64,000 bases of DNA from Acinetobacter bereziniae LMG 1003 = CIP 70.12 (lineage in GTDB: Bacteria; Pseudomonadota; Gammaproteobacteria; Pseudomonadales; Moraxellaceae). The position numbers and the translations under genes are program-made. The notes under the pieces were generated by a model, which was not told the origin of the DNA, did not search any database, and saw only the letters and a program-made list of their open reading frames with translations. How positions within the stretch are numbered: the stretch's first letter is position 1; each line of letters opens with the position of its first letter. Shown in pieces: positions 56,161-64,000 of this stretch. Location of the stretch: NCBI RefSeq assembly GCF_000368925.1, contig NZ_KB849756.1, forward strand, positions 404,823 through 468,822, given 5' to 3'.

Positions 56161-56736
56161 TTAATTCTGCCAAAAATGAACATATGCTTGAGTGTCACTT
56201 TCGGGACGCGGTGCAATTTCTTTTGCAGCAGTACCCACATAGACAATACCTGAAATTAAATCACGTTCATCTAAACCAAGTGCTAACTTTAAGTGTTTAG
56301 ATTCAACCACTGCCCCACTACGCCACATTGTTGCAAAACCTTGTGCTTGTAAAGACAATAAAAAATTTTGAATCGCTGCGCCACTACTTAATGTCTGTTC
56401 AAAAAATGGAACTTTGGGATGATCTTGAAATTTAGTCACAGCCAAAACCAAAATCGGTGCTCGAAATGGATGATGTTTTACGCGTTCAATTTGAACTGGG
56501 TCAGTTTCCCCTAAGTCCGCAATAGATTGAGCCAATAACTCACCAAAAGCTTCGCGCTGTTGACCTTCGATCACAATAAATTGTGTCGGTTTTAAACGAT
56601 GATGGTCGGGTGCTGTAAGCGCTGCCTGAAATGCCACATTCAGTTGCTCATGTGAGGGCGCAGGTTCAATCAAATGACCAATGGACTGACGTTTGTGAAT
56701 ATTGTCATGTACTGCTTTGAAATTTAAATCTGACAT
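56161..56736 (-). CDS. Nitroreductase, YdjA-like
   Basis: 191 residues, a short FMN-dependent nitroreductase. RQSIGHLIEPAPSHEQL near the start, AALTAPDHHRLKPTQF, the GAAIQNFLLSLQAQGFATMWRSG segment and GIVYVGTA at the C-terminus match E. coli YdjA. Physiological electron acceptor unknown. Adjacent to gpsA but separated by 84 bases. Confidence 0.88.
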   Translation of the reverse strand: MSDLNFKAVHDNIHKRQSIGHLIEPAPSHEQLNVAFQAALTAPDHHRLKPTQFIVIEGQQREAFGELLAQSIADLGETDPVQIERVKHHPFRAPILVLAVTKFQDHPKVPFFEQTLSSGAAIQNFLLSLQAQGFATMWRSGAVVESKHLKLALGLDERDLISGIVYVGTAAKEIAPRPESDTQAYVHFWQN

Positions 56737-57032
56737 TGACCTAGCTGTAATCTATTTAAATGAACTGTTTGTAAGATTAGCACACTCTAAAATCATTACG
56801 CTATCTCAGCAGAAATTTACTCAACAGCTATGTCTATTTTTTTAAATAACTCTCAGACAAAACTTTATTTTCTGAGAATTACCATGATCAACAAATAGGC
56901 GTTTTTAGCAATAAGTCCCATAAAAACTGCAAAATTTATACATGTTTTTCAATATTTAGCACATATTCTATGTTCAAATCATAGCTAATTAATAAAATTC
57001 TTTTTATTTTTCACTGATCATTTGGAGTCAAT

Positions 57033-57413
57033 ATGAATAAATTTACTGCTCTTTCACTCCTTGCCAGTTCTGCACTATTTCTTAGTGCATGTGCATCAAA
57101 CCCAACACAAACATTAGCAATTCAAAAAGCCGACAATCAATATGAAGTCACAGGCTTAGGTAAAGATCAAATTATGGCAAAAAACAACGCCATTGTTGCT
57201 GCCAACAAAACTTGTGGCAAAAAAGCAGCACCTGTCTTAATCAATGAAAAAACTGAATATCATGGCAGTTTAAATGGTGTGGTCGATGAGCAGACGGGTA
57301 AAATGATCACTGCTGCGGCTGGCGTAATCGGCTCGGTCATGGGTAAAAATTATGGTATTGAAAAAGATACTGACTACCAAAGCACTTTAACCTTTAGCTG
57401 TAAAGCCAACTAA
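57033..57413 (+). CDS. Small lipoprotein of unknown function
   Basis: 126 residues. Lipobox LSAC at residues 17-20 after a signal peptide; the mature part is a compact domain with one cysteine pair (C61 and the final SCKAN). No family recognised. TTTGGAG ribosome site. Closed by a bidirectional terminator with rhlB. Confidence 0.75.
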   Translation: MNKFTALSLLASSALFLSACASNPTQTLAIQKADNQYEVTGLGKDQIMAKNNAIVAANKTCGKKAAPVLINEKTEYHGSLNGVVDEQTGKMITAAAGVIGSVMGKNYGIEKDTDYQSTLTFSCKAN

Positions 57414-57425
57414 TACGATGAGTTG

Positions 57426-57462
57426 AATTAAAAATCCCACGATTAAAGTGGGATTTTTAATT
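57426..57462. terminator. Bidirectional terminator
   Basis: AATTAAAAATCCCAC, seven-base loop, GTGGGATTTTTAATT; A tract left and T tract right, between the convergent lipoprotein and helicase genes. Confidence 0.9.
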
Positions 57463-57489
57463 TGATCTATGCCAAGTTAATTTATGTGT

Positions 57490-58641
57490 TTAGCAATAAC
57501 CTTCTAAACGGGTCAAAGGTAATTTCTGTCCAATGGCTTTTTCAATCGTTGGCAAATTAAAGGCATCATCTTCCGACAAGAAACTAATACTTACCCCTTG
57601 TGTTCCAGCTCGCCCAGTACGCCCAATACGATGTACATAATCATCAGACTGTTCAGGTAGAGTGAAATTGATCACATGCGATACACCATCTACATGAATA
57701 CCACGACCTGCAACATCTGTTGCGATCATGATGTTATGTTTACCATTTTTAAATTGGTCTAGCATTTTCAAACGCTTGTCTTGTGCAATCTCGCCAGACA
57801 GCATGACCACTTTATAACCATCCGCCTTCAAATGATCATACAATTTACGGACCTGATCACGACGATTCGCAAAAATCATCACTTTTTCGATTGGTTCATC
57901 CGTTAAAATTTCACGTAATAACTTATATTTGTCTTTCTTTTCGACCACATAAACGCGTTGCTCAACATCAGCATTGGTTTTCTTTTCAGGTTCAATTTCT
58001 ACAGTGACAGGTTCGAAAAGCCATTGTTGTGCAAGATTAAGTACGTCATAACTAAAAGTAGCTGAAAACATTAAAGTTTGACGTTGTTCTTTACGTGGAG
58101 AAAAACGCACAATGCGTTTTACTGAAGGGATAAAGCCCATATCCAATAAACGGTCAGCTTCATCAATGACTAAAAACTCAATTTGATCTAACCAGATTTC
58201 TTTTTGTTCAGTAAAATCAATTAAACGCCCTGGTGTTGCGACTAAAATATCAACAAAACCTTGATCCAACTGCTTTCTCTGCTTGTCAAAATCTACACCA
58301 CCAACCAAAGTGACGACATTTAAACCGCTATATTTCACCAAATCTTTGGCGTCGTTTTCAATTTGAATCGCCAGCTCTCGTGTAGGTGCAAGAATCAAAG
58401 CACGTGGTTCACCACGAAAACGCTGTGTTTGAATCGGATTATTGAGCAAATCATTAATAATACTGACTAAGAATGCTGCTGTTTTTCCAGTACCTGTTTG
58501 AGCACGCCCAATTGCATCATGACCTGCCAAAGTATACTTCAATACTTTTTGTTGGATGGGGGTCATTTCTTTAAACCCTAAAGCATCAATCGCTTGTTTA
58601 AGTTGCGGATGTAAATTAAGGGTTTCGAAACCTGATGACAT
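57490..58641 (-). CDS. rhlB: DEAD-box RNA helicase, RhlB type
   Basis: 383 residues. All core motifs are present: Q motif TPIQQKVL, AQTGTGKT, PTRELA, DEAD, SAT, and HRIGRTGRAG. The start LHPQLKQAIDALGF and the absence of the long basic RhlE tail favour RhlB, the helicase of the RNA degradosome. The protein ends soon after motif VI, without the Arg-rich tail of E. coli RhlB. Confidence 0.88.
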   Translation of the reverse strand: MSSGFETLNLHPQLKQAIDALGFKEMTPIQQKVLKYTLAGHDAIGRAQTGTGKTAAFLVSIINDLLNNPIQTQRFRGEPRALILAPTRELAIQIENDAKDLVKYSGLNVVTLVGGVDFDKQRKQLDQGFVDILVATPGRLIDFTEQKEIWLDQIEFLVIDEADRLLDMGFIPSVKRIVRFSPRKEQRQTLMFSATFSYDVLNLAQQWLFEPVTVEIEPEKKTNADVEQRVYVVEKKDKYKLLREILTDEPIEKVMIFANRRDQVRKLYDHLKADGYKVVMLSGEIAQDKRLKMLDQFKNGKHNIMIATDVAGRGIHVDGVSHVINFTLPEQSDDYVHRIGRTGRAGTQGVSISFLSEDDAFNLPTIEKAIGQKLPLTRLEGYC

Positions 58642-58690
58642 AAATACGAGCTCTAACTGTAGACACTTTGAATTGCGCCCATTATAAACA

Positions 58691-58723
58691 AAAAACGCCC
58701 CAATTTATAAAAAATTGGAGCGC
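58691..58723 (-). terminator. Intrinsic terminator after cold-shock gene
   Basis: Minus-strand CGCTCCAATTT and AAATTGGGGCG (one mismatch), then six T. Confidence 0.8.
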
Positions 58724-58725
58724 CA

Positions 58726-58747
58726 CTTAAATTTTTAAAAATTTAAG
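58726..58747. other. 22-bp perfect palindrome beside the cold-shock stop codon
   Basis: CTTAAATTTTT followed by its exact complement AAAAATTTAAG, starting two bases after the cold-shock stop codon. AT-only stem, so weak as RNA; may act as DNA site or mRNA end structure. Confidence 0.7.
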
Positions 58748-58748
58748 A

Positions 58749-58961
58749 TTAGTCTAAAGGCTGAACTTCTTCAGCTTGAAAACCTTTTTGACCTTGTACA
58801 ACGCTAAATTCAACACGTTGACCGTCACGAAGTGAACGATGACCTTCACCTTGAATAGCACGGAAATGAACGAAAACGTCATCACCGCCTGCGCGTTGGA
58901 TAAAGCCGAAGCCTTTAGTGTCGTTGAACCATTTAACTACGCCTTGTTCACGAGCTGTCAT
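58749..58961 (-). CDS. Cold-shock domain protein
   Basis: 70 residues. RNA-binding motifs KGFGFI (RNP1) and VFVHF (RNP2) are intact, so a single-stranded nucleic acid chaperone. AGGA precedes the ATG. About 250 AT-rich bases upstream could hold the long 5' leader typical of cold-shock mRNAs. Confidence 0.95.
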   Translation of the reverse strand: MTAREQGVVKWFNDTKGFGFIQRAGGDDVFVHFRAIQGEGHRSLRDGQRVEFSVVQGQKGFQAEEVQPLD

Positions 58962-59340
58962 AAGTTAATCCTCAGTTATTAAGAAAAGGGACCACCCGGT
59001 GTTGCAAACAGCAGAGCAAACAAAGTTTTAAAATATTTTGTAATTTCAAAGCTTGTAATCATTCTGTAAAACTATTAACAAAATCCCGGTTACATCCATT
59101 TGTAATAGGGTTCAAAACAACAATTGTTTCTGACAAATCCTAAATACGCAACGAGCTTAACATGGGTTTATGACAATTAATAGAATTTTTTTTGATAATT
59201 ATTTTCGATATCAAGCTTATTTTTTAAACACCTTAAATATTATTTTTTATCAACGCAAGAATATTGCAAATTGTGTTGGGTAGTTCTAAGAAACTTGCTA
59301 AAATAATACTTCCATAACAGTGTTATATTTTTGCCATAAA
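58962..59340. promoter_or_regulatory. Divergent cold-shock/tusA spacer
   Basis: 379 bases without a gene. The half next to the cold-shock gene is the probable 5' leader; no cold-box or riboswitch was identified. The half next to tusA lacks a clear ribosome site. Confidence 0.4.
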
Positions 59341-59595
59341 ATGAATGAAACTTTAGGTCAAATACCTATTGATACAAATCCAATTGAAATTGACAGTATG
59401 GGTAAACCCTGCCCTATGCCTTTGTTAATGTTGAAACGTGAATTAAAAAAAGCACTGCCTCAGCAAATGTTCTTGTTAAAGTCATCTGACCCACATAGTA
59501 TGATCGACATTGCCCGTTACTGCGAAATACATCAGCTCGACTGTCAATTGACTCAAGTATCCGAGCATGAATTTCATTACTTAATTGAATCTTAA
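59341..59595 (+). CDS. tusA: Sulfur carrier protein TusA
   Basis: 84 residues from the ATG (a GTG seven codons upstream is in frame). Signature GKPCPMPLLMLKREL with the sulfur-carrying Cys, and LLKSSDPHSMIDIARYC. Relays sulfur for tRNA 2-thiolation. Ribosome site not evident. Upstream of rpoH on the same strand, 138 bases apart. Confidence 0.9.
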   Translation: MNETLGQIPIDTNPIEIDSMGKPCPMPLLMLKRELKKALPQQMFLLKSSDPHSMIDIARYCEIHQLDCQLTQVSEHEFHYLIES

Positions 59596-59733
59596 TTATT
59601 TTCAATTAAAATTTATTTTTGCAAATTGGCATATATATTTACATTTCTATACCCAAATTTTCTTACTTATGTACAATATTCGAATTAAGATGAATGCATT
59701 AGTAATACGACGAAATTCCTATAAGGAGAACTC

Positions 59734-60603
59734 ATGAGTGACAGCAGCAATCAGTTGATGCCCCTGTCCTTATCTGCACCAGGTGTTAACTTAGGTGCTT
59801 ATATCAGCACCGTAAATCAGATTCCAATTTTGACAGCTGAGCAAGAAAAAGAGTTAGCTGATCGTTATTTCTATGATCAAGATTTAGATGCTGCAAAAAT
59901 GTTAGTGATGTCTCACTTACGTTTCGTGGTTCATATTGCCCGCAGTTATGCAGGTTATGGCTTGCCACAAGGTGATTTAATTCAAGAAGGTAATCTCGGT
60001 TTAATGAAAGCTGTTAAACGTTTCGATCCTAATATGGGCGTGCGTTTAGTGTCTTTTGCAGTGCACTGGATTAAGGCTGAGATTCATGAATATGTGATCC
60101 GCAACTGGCGAATTGTCAAAATTGCGACCACAAAGGCGCAACGTAAATTATTTTTTAATTTACGTAGTCTTAAAAAGTCGAGCAAAAAACTGACCCTTGA
60201 AGAAGCACAATCAATTGCTAAAGACTTGAATGTTACACCAGAACAAGTCTTGGAAATGGAAGGTCGATTGACTGCTTATGATGCAGCTTTCGAAGCTCAA
60301 GGTGATGACGATGATGAAGGTTCAACCCATGTTGCCCCTGCATTATATCTAGAAGATAACCGTTATGATCCTGCGCGTTTGGTTGAAGAAGAAGATTATG
60401 AAGAACAAAGTACTTCGGCTTTACATGATGCGATGGAACAGTTAGATGATCGTTCAAGAAATATCTTGCAACGCCGTTGGTTAGATGATGATAAATCTAC
60501 ATTACACGAGTTAGCGGCAGAATATAATGTTTCAGCTGAACGTATTCGCCAATTAGAAAAAAATGCTATGGATAAAATTAAGATTGCCATGTCATCCAAC
60601 TAA
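59734..60603 (+). CDS. rpoH: Heat-shock sigma factor RpoH (sigma 32)
   Basis: 289 residues. Region 2 (GLPQGDLIQEGNLGLMKAVKRFDP, HWIKAEIHEYVIRNWRIVK), the RpoH box QRKLFFNLR near 136-144, and region 4 helix-turn-helix near the C-terminus. Directs transcription of heat-shock genes. AAGGAG ribosome site, then a strong terminator after the stop. The ftsYEX genes usual upstream in enterics are not here. Confidence 0.97.
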   Translation: MSDSSNQLMPLSLSAPGVNLGAYISTVNQIPILTAEQEKELADRYFYDQDLDAAKMLVMSHLRFVVHIARSYAGYGLPQGDLIQEGNLGLMKAVKRFDPNMGVRLVSFAVHWIKAEIHEYVIRNWRIVKIATTKAQRKLFFNLRSLKKSSKKLTLEEAQSIAKDLNVTPEQVLEMEGRLTAYDAAFEAQGDDDDEGSTHVAPALYLEDNRYDPARLVEEEDYEEQSTSALHDAMEQLDDRSRNILQRRWLDDDKSTLHELAAEYNVSAERIRQLEKNAMDKIKIAMSSN

Positions 60604-60632
60604 CTTCTATCCGTGAAAACATCGGTTTTAAT

Positions 60633-60658
60633 AAAAGGGCGATCTGCCCTTTTATTTT
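60633..60658 (+). terminator. Intrinsic terminator after rpoH
   Basis: AAAAGGGC, loop GATCT, GCCCTTTTATTTT. Confidence 0.92.
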
Positions 60659-60760
60659 GCTTAAAGTTTTATTGAATCTCGTATCTTCATAGATTTTGCC
60701 TTTAATCCGAGTTAAATTTTATGTTATGGTTATGCGCAAATTGATGCAGATGAATGGCTT

Positions 60761-61126
60761 ATGTGGATTGCAATTTCAGCACTGAATTTAGCACTTGCAG
60801 TAATCTTAGGTGCATTTGGGGCACATGGTTTAAAAGCCCGAGCAACAGAAGCACAGTTGACTTGGTGGCAAACAGCAACTGATTATTTCTTCTATCATGC
60901 CCTCGGTTTATTGGCATTGGCAATACTCAGTAAAGTCATTCCTCAACTTCCAATCAAAGCCAGTTTTATGCTGATCCAAATCGGAATTCTATTTTTTTGC
61001 GGTTCGCTATATATCATGGCACTTGGCTTACCACGTGGCTTAGGTGCAATTACACCGATTGGCGGTGCATTGATGATTGCTGGATGGTTGGTGCTTGCCT
61101 GGAATGCATTAAAATACGCAAAATAA
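60761..61126 (+). CDS. DUF423-family membrane protein
   Basis: 121 residues, four hydrophobic helices. Begins LAVILGAFGAHGLKARA, the DUF423/YgdD hallmark, and holds GLPRGLGAITPIGG near 88-101. Function unknown. Followed by thiS-thiG in the same direction. Confidence 0.9.
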   Translation: MWIAISALNLALAVILGAFGAHGLKARATEAQLTWWQTATDYFFYHALGLLALAILSKVIPQLPIKASFMLIQIGILFFCGSLYIMALGLPRGLGAITPIGGALMIAGWLVLAWNALKYAK

Positions 61127-61176
61127 TTCTGTTTTGACTTTTGAAATCACAATTTGCGCAATCAAATGGAATGTCT

Positions 61177-61374
61177 ATGCAAATTTTCTTAAATGGTGAG
61201 CCCCAAGAAACCTCTTGCCAAAATCTTTTACAACTGGTTCAAGAACTTTCACTGGAAGGTAAACGCTTTGCGGTTGAAATGAATGAAATGATCATTTCTA
61301 AAAGCAAACTTGAACTCACCCCTATTGCTGAAAAAGATCGTATTGAAATCATTCATGCGGTTGGTGGCGGCTAA
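61177..61374 (+). CDS. thiS: Sulfur carrier protein ThiS
   Basis: 65 residues with a ubiquitin-like fold ending in the diagnostic Gly-Gly (AVGGG). Start at 61177 is chosen by GGA six bases before it; an ATG two codons upstream is possible. Delivers sulfur for the thiazole ring of thiamine. Followed by thiG after 14 bases. No TPP riboswitch recognised upstream. Confidence 0.93.
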   Translation: MQIFLNGEPQETSCQNLLQLVQELSLEGKRFAVEMNEMIISKSKLELTPIAEKDRIEIIHAVGGG

Positions 61375-61388
61375 TTTGGAGCTCTCCC

Positions 61389-62189
61389 ATGCTAGATTTA
61401 ACGACTAAAAACTCGCCACTTATTATTGGTTCACGCACCTTCCAGTCTCGTCTTCTTGTCGGCACAGGCAAATATAAAGACATGCAGGAAACAGATTTAG
61501 CCATCCAAGCGAGTGGTGCTGAAATCGTGACGGTTGCTATTCGACGTGTAAATATTGGACAAAATCCAGATCAACCGAATTTATTGTCGGTGATTCCACC
61601 TGAGAAATATACCATCCTTCCAAATACCGCAGGTTGTTTTGATGCCAATAGTGCGGTACGTACCTGTATGTTGGCACGTGAGCTTTTGGACGGACACAAC
61701 TTGGTCAAACTTGAGGTTTTGGGTGATGAAAAAACCCTGTACCCGAATGTGACCGCAACACTCGAAGCAGCACGTACGCTTATTGATGATGGGTTTGAAG
61801 TGATGGTTTATACATCGGATGATCCAATTGTTGCACAAGAACTTGAAAGTATGGGTTGTGTCGCGATTATGCCTTTAGGCAGCCTCATTGGTTCAGGGCT
61901 TGGAATTTTAAATCCACATACCATTTCCATCATCAAAGAAAATGCAAAGGTTCCAGTGTTGGTCGATGCTGGTGTTGGTACAGCGAGTGATGCAGCTATT
62001 GCAATGGAATTGGGTTGTGATGGTGTATTAATGAATACAGCAATTGCTGCTGCACAAAATCCTGTTTTGATGGCTTCAGCAATGAAAAAAGCTGTCGAAG
62101 CGGGTCGTGAAGCTTATTTGGCAGGTCGCATGCCACGTAAGCGAATGGCAAATGCAAGTTCACCTGAAACAGGTTATTTCTTTAAATAA
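61389..62189 (+). CDS. thiG: Thiazole synthase ThiG
   Basis: 266 residues, TIM barrel. RLLVGTGKYKD near the start, VEVLGDEKTLYPN with the active-site Lys region, and NTAIAAAQNPVLMA at the end. Forms the thiazole phosphate with ThiS thiocarboxylate. Co-transcribed with thiS. Confidence 0.96.
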   Translation: MLDLTTKNSPLIIGSRTFQSRLLVGTGKYKDMQETDLAIQASGAEIVTVAIRRVNIGQNPDQPNLLSVIPPEKYTILPNTAGCFDANSAVRTCMLARELLDGHNLVKLEVLGDEKTLYPNVTATLEAARTLIDDGFEVMVYTSDDPIVAQELESMGCVAIMPLGSLIGSGLGILNPHTISIIKENAKVPVLVDAGVGTASDAAIAMELGCDGVLMNTAIAAAQNPVLMASAMKKAVEAGREAYLAGRMPRKRMANASSPETGYFFK

Positions 62190-62614
62190 CTTCAACCAAA
62201 TCGCTTGTTGATGATTCACTCAAAGACTTAGATTGTCTAAAAGGGTTTTTCGAAATTCTTTTAGACTGAAAATATCTTACTAACTGATGTTACGCACTTG
62301 ATTTAAATTAAGTAGGTAAAAAAGAAAAAGCTAAATTTACACGACGGAGTCTTACATCCAAAGTTTAAATTTATGGAATAGCCTTCGGCTCAAGGTACTT
62401 TTGTTTTGTCAAAAGTACCCAAAACCATTGTCATCCGCAGAACTCGTTCACTATCGTCAAAATATTCAAAGTTTCGCAGAAACTTTACTTATTAGAAGGA
62501 GTCCTGCCTCAAGCAATTGCGGATGACGTTTTCGCGTATCCATATTCTTCTAGCTCCAAAATTTAATTTTAGAGTTACTGCGTAACATCAGTTAATAAAC
62601 AGTTAATAAATCAA
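62190..62614. other. Gene-free spacer with TIR element
   Basis: 425 bases after thiG. A stem GTCTAAAAG/CTTTTAGAC (62235-62266) lies first; most of the rest is the 314-bp inverted-repeat element. Confidence 0.6.
62281..62594. repeat. MITE-like element with 16-bp terminal repeats
   Basis: TAACTGATGTTACGCA at 62281-62296 and its exact complement at 62579-62594. TA at both outer ends could be a duplicated target. Inside are stems GGTACTTTTG/CAAAAGTACC (62394-62419), AAAGTTTC/GAAACTTT (62468-62486) and GTCATCCGCA/TGCGGATGAC (62430-62439 with 62518-62527). No coding frame. Fits a miniature inverted-repeat element. Confidence 0.7.
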
Positions 62615-62623
62615 TTGAGAAAA

Positions 62624-63328
62624 ATGATGTTTAAAATAATAAATACATGTCTTTTCATAATGGCTTGTTTACCCGTCATAAGTTTTGCAAATCAATCAAT
62701 AGGCGCTCTACAAAAATTTGTACCGCATGATTGGGAAATACTTTCTCAAGCCAAGGGTGATTTGAATCAGGATGGAAAAGAAGATATTGCACTGCTCATC
62801 CAACCGAAAAACAAACATCAACACAAACGTAAACTTTTGATATTATTAAAAACGGATCAGCAATTACAACTCAAACTAAGTCAACACATTCCAAAGTGGA
62901 CCTACCGTGCAAATGAGCCTTGTGCGGAAGATGCGCTTGATGATTCATCTTTAAACATTAAAAATCAACGTTTGGAATTGTTATTCAATAGTATGTCATC
63001 GTGTAGCAATACCTATGGTTTAATTACCACATATAGTTTTAAACTAAACCAAAATCACTTCCATTTAATTGGCTATGACTCATCTTATCTGGATAAAATT
63101 ACTGGTCAACAAGACGAAATTAGTATTAACTTTTTGACACGTAAAGCCAAACTCAGCACAACTCCAAATATTTTTGCTGAAGTTGAAACGCCACCTAAAG
63201 TGATTTGGAAAACAATCAATTCAGCCAAAAGCCACACTGTGGAAACTGTACCTTGGGAGAATGAAGCGTTAGTTTTCAATTTTAGTGCTCAATTTATTGG
63301 AGAAAAAAATAATGAAAAACAAAATTGA
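62624..63328 (+). CDS. Exported protein with FG-GAP-like motif, first of a pair
   Basis: 234 residues from the ATG at 62624. Signal peptide to about residue 22 (ISFA). The mature start PHDWEILSQAKGDLNQDGKEDIALLI contains the calcium-loop pattern DLNQDGKED of FG-GAP/VCBS repeats. Later blocks LLILLKT, CAEDAL, IGYDSSYLD and ISINFLTRKAK recur in the next gene. No family recognised. Its stop lies 17 bases inside the following gene. Confidence 0.72.
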   Translation: MMFKIINTCLFIMACLPVISFANQSIGALQKFVPHDWEILSQAKGDLNQDGKEDIALLIQPKNKHQHKRKLLILLKTDQQLQLKLSQHIPKWTYRANEPCAEDALDDSSLNIKNQRLELLFNSMSSCSNTYGLITTYSFKLNQNHFHLIGYDSSYLDKITGQQDEISINFLTRKAKLSTTPNIFAEVETPPKVIWKTINSAKSHTVETVPWENEALVFNFSAQFIGEKNNEKQN

Positions 63329-64000
63329 TTTAGTTTTATTTTGTGCATTGACGACCTGTTCAACTTTAGCTTGTGCAAACAACACCACACCCTATCAATC
63401 ATTTATTCCTAAAAAATGGAAAGTATTGAGTCAAGCACAAGGTGACTTAAATGGTGATCGGCAAACTGATGTTGCCTTGATTATTGAAAATACTGATCCC
63501 AAAAATATTGTGACCAATGATCGCTTAGGTAACCCTCAACTGAATTTAAACCAACGAAAGCTATTAATTTTACTTAAATCCCCTCAAGGCTATCGTCTTG
63601 CAGCAAGTAATTCCACTTTACCCAGCGAAGGAGACCAAGAATCTCCTTGTCTTGCCGACCCTTTAGGCGAAGGTAATCCACTCACCATCAAAAATGGATT
63701 AGTGCAAATTAATTTACATTATTGGCTCAGTTGTGGTTCATGGTATGTGAGCAATCATGTTTTTACTTTCCGCTACCAAAATCAATCTTTTCAGCTGATT
63801 GGATATGATGTTAAAGACTTCCATCGTCCGTCTGGTGAAACCAATGCAAAAAGTATCAATTTTTTAACAGGAAAAATCAAAAAAACTACGGGTGGCAATG
63901 GCTTTGAAGATCAAAAACAAACTGCCCAAGTATCATGGTCAAAGTTAAAACAAAAATATGCACTCACACTGGAACGAATTGACTTTAAAAACTATGGAGA
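63312..64000 (+). CDS. Paralogue of the preceding exported protein, truncated by window end
   Basis: At least 229 residues, cut by the window edge. Signal peptide to about residue 22 (LACA). The same layout as the previous gene: PKKWKVLSQAQGDLNGDRQTDVALII, RKLLILLK, CLADPL, IGYD and SINFLTGKIKK. The calcium-loop Gly is replaced (DLNGDRQTD). The two genes overlap by 17 bases, so a coupled tandem duplicate. Function unknown. Confidence 0.7.
   Translation, partial: MKNKIDLVLFCALTTCSTLACANNTTPYQSFIPKKWKVLSQAQGDLNGDRQTDVALIIENTDPKNIVTNDRLGNPQLNLNQRKLLILLKSPQGYRLAASNSTLPSEGDQESPCLADPLGEGNPLTIKNGLVQINLHYWLSCGSWYVSNHVFTFRYQNQSFQLIGYDVKDFHRPSGETNAKSINFLTGKIKKTTGGNGFEDQKQTAQVSWSKLKQKYALTLERIDFKNYG

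Noticed and set aside
60604..61176. TPP riboswitch upstream of thiS
   Set aside because: No thi-box (CTGAGA) or matching stems; thiS follows DUF423 closely.

Overview
The window reads as a chromosomal segment of a gammaproteobacterium, most probably the genus Acinetobacter. This is inferred from the AT-rich composition, the long AT-rich spacers, a dispersed type II secretion pair (gspL-gspM) embedded among housekeeping genes, an SmvA/AmvA-type efflux pump with a divergent TetR gene, and Acinetobacter-like protein sequences throughout. No rRNA, tRNA, CRISPR array, prophage or intact insertion sequence was seen.

Layout. 0.3-8.3 kb: an OmpW porin, a thioesterase, MgtC-like protein, dnaX, an unrecognised membrane protein and the SmvA-like exporter. 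8.3-14.6 kb: the exporter's TetR regulator, a beta-lactamase-fold esterase, and a fatty-acid/3-hydroxyacyl cluster (MaoC hydratase, large FabG, FadI-type thiolase). 14.7-22.9 kb: a probable alcohol/aldehyde oxidation locus with a large OmpW porin, iron alcohol dehydrogenase, SDR, alpha/beta hydrolase, a GAF regulator and an AcoD/ExaC-type aldehyde dehydrogenase. 23-30 kb: small accessory genes, a LysR/AEC transporter pair, an SDR/HCCA-isomerase pair opposite a TetR gene, and a glutamine amidotransferase. 30-34.4 kb: a Fur-boxed small membrane protein, a Fur-boxed exported superoxide dismutase, a 1-kb gene-free stretch with a candidate small RNA, YceI and OsmC. 34.5-47.4 kb: tkt, metK, a LysE exporter, fxsA, ruvC, acylphosphatase, nnr/queG and bioB. 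47.5-56.7 kb: a minus-strand run gpsA-sixA-gspL-gspM-pyrD-cvpA-purF followed by an M48-family membrane protein. 57-64 kb: rhlB, a cold-shock protein, tusA, rpoH, thiS-thiG, and two tandem paralogous exported proteins, the second cut by the window end.

Working together: acyl-CoA genes and the ADH/ALDH locus suggest growth on alcohols and lipids; purF/pyrD/tkt/metK/bioB/thiSG are core biosynthesis; rpoH, csp, rhlB, dnaX and ruvC are information processing and stress.

Most notable: an M48 homologue whose zinc-binding motif is HEFNQ instead of HExxH; a 24-bp perfect inverted repeat holding two operators between the exporter and its regulator; a candidate structured small RNA at about 32.25-32.37 kb; two Fur boxes; three hairpin-rich or terminal-inverted-repeat intergenic elements; a thiolase with an 85-residue low-complexity N-terminal extension and an internal start; and a regulator joining an AcoR-like GAF half to a SARP-like DNA-binding half. 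All functional statements rest on reading the sequence; no database search was run.
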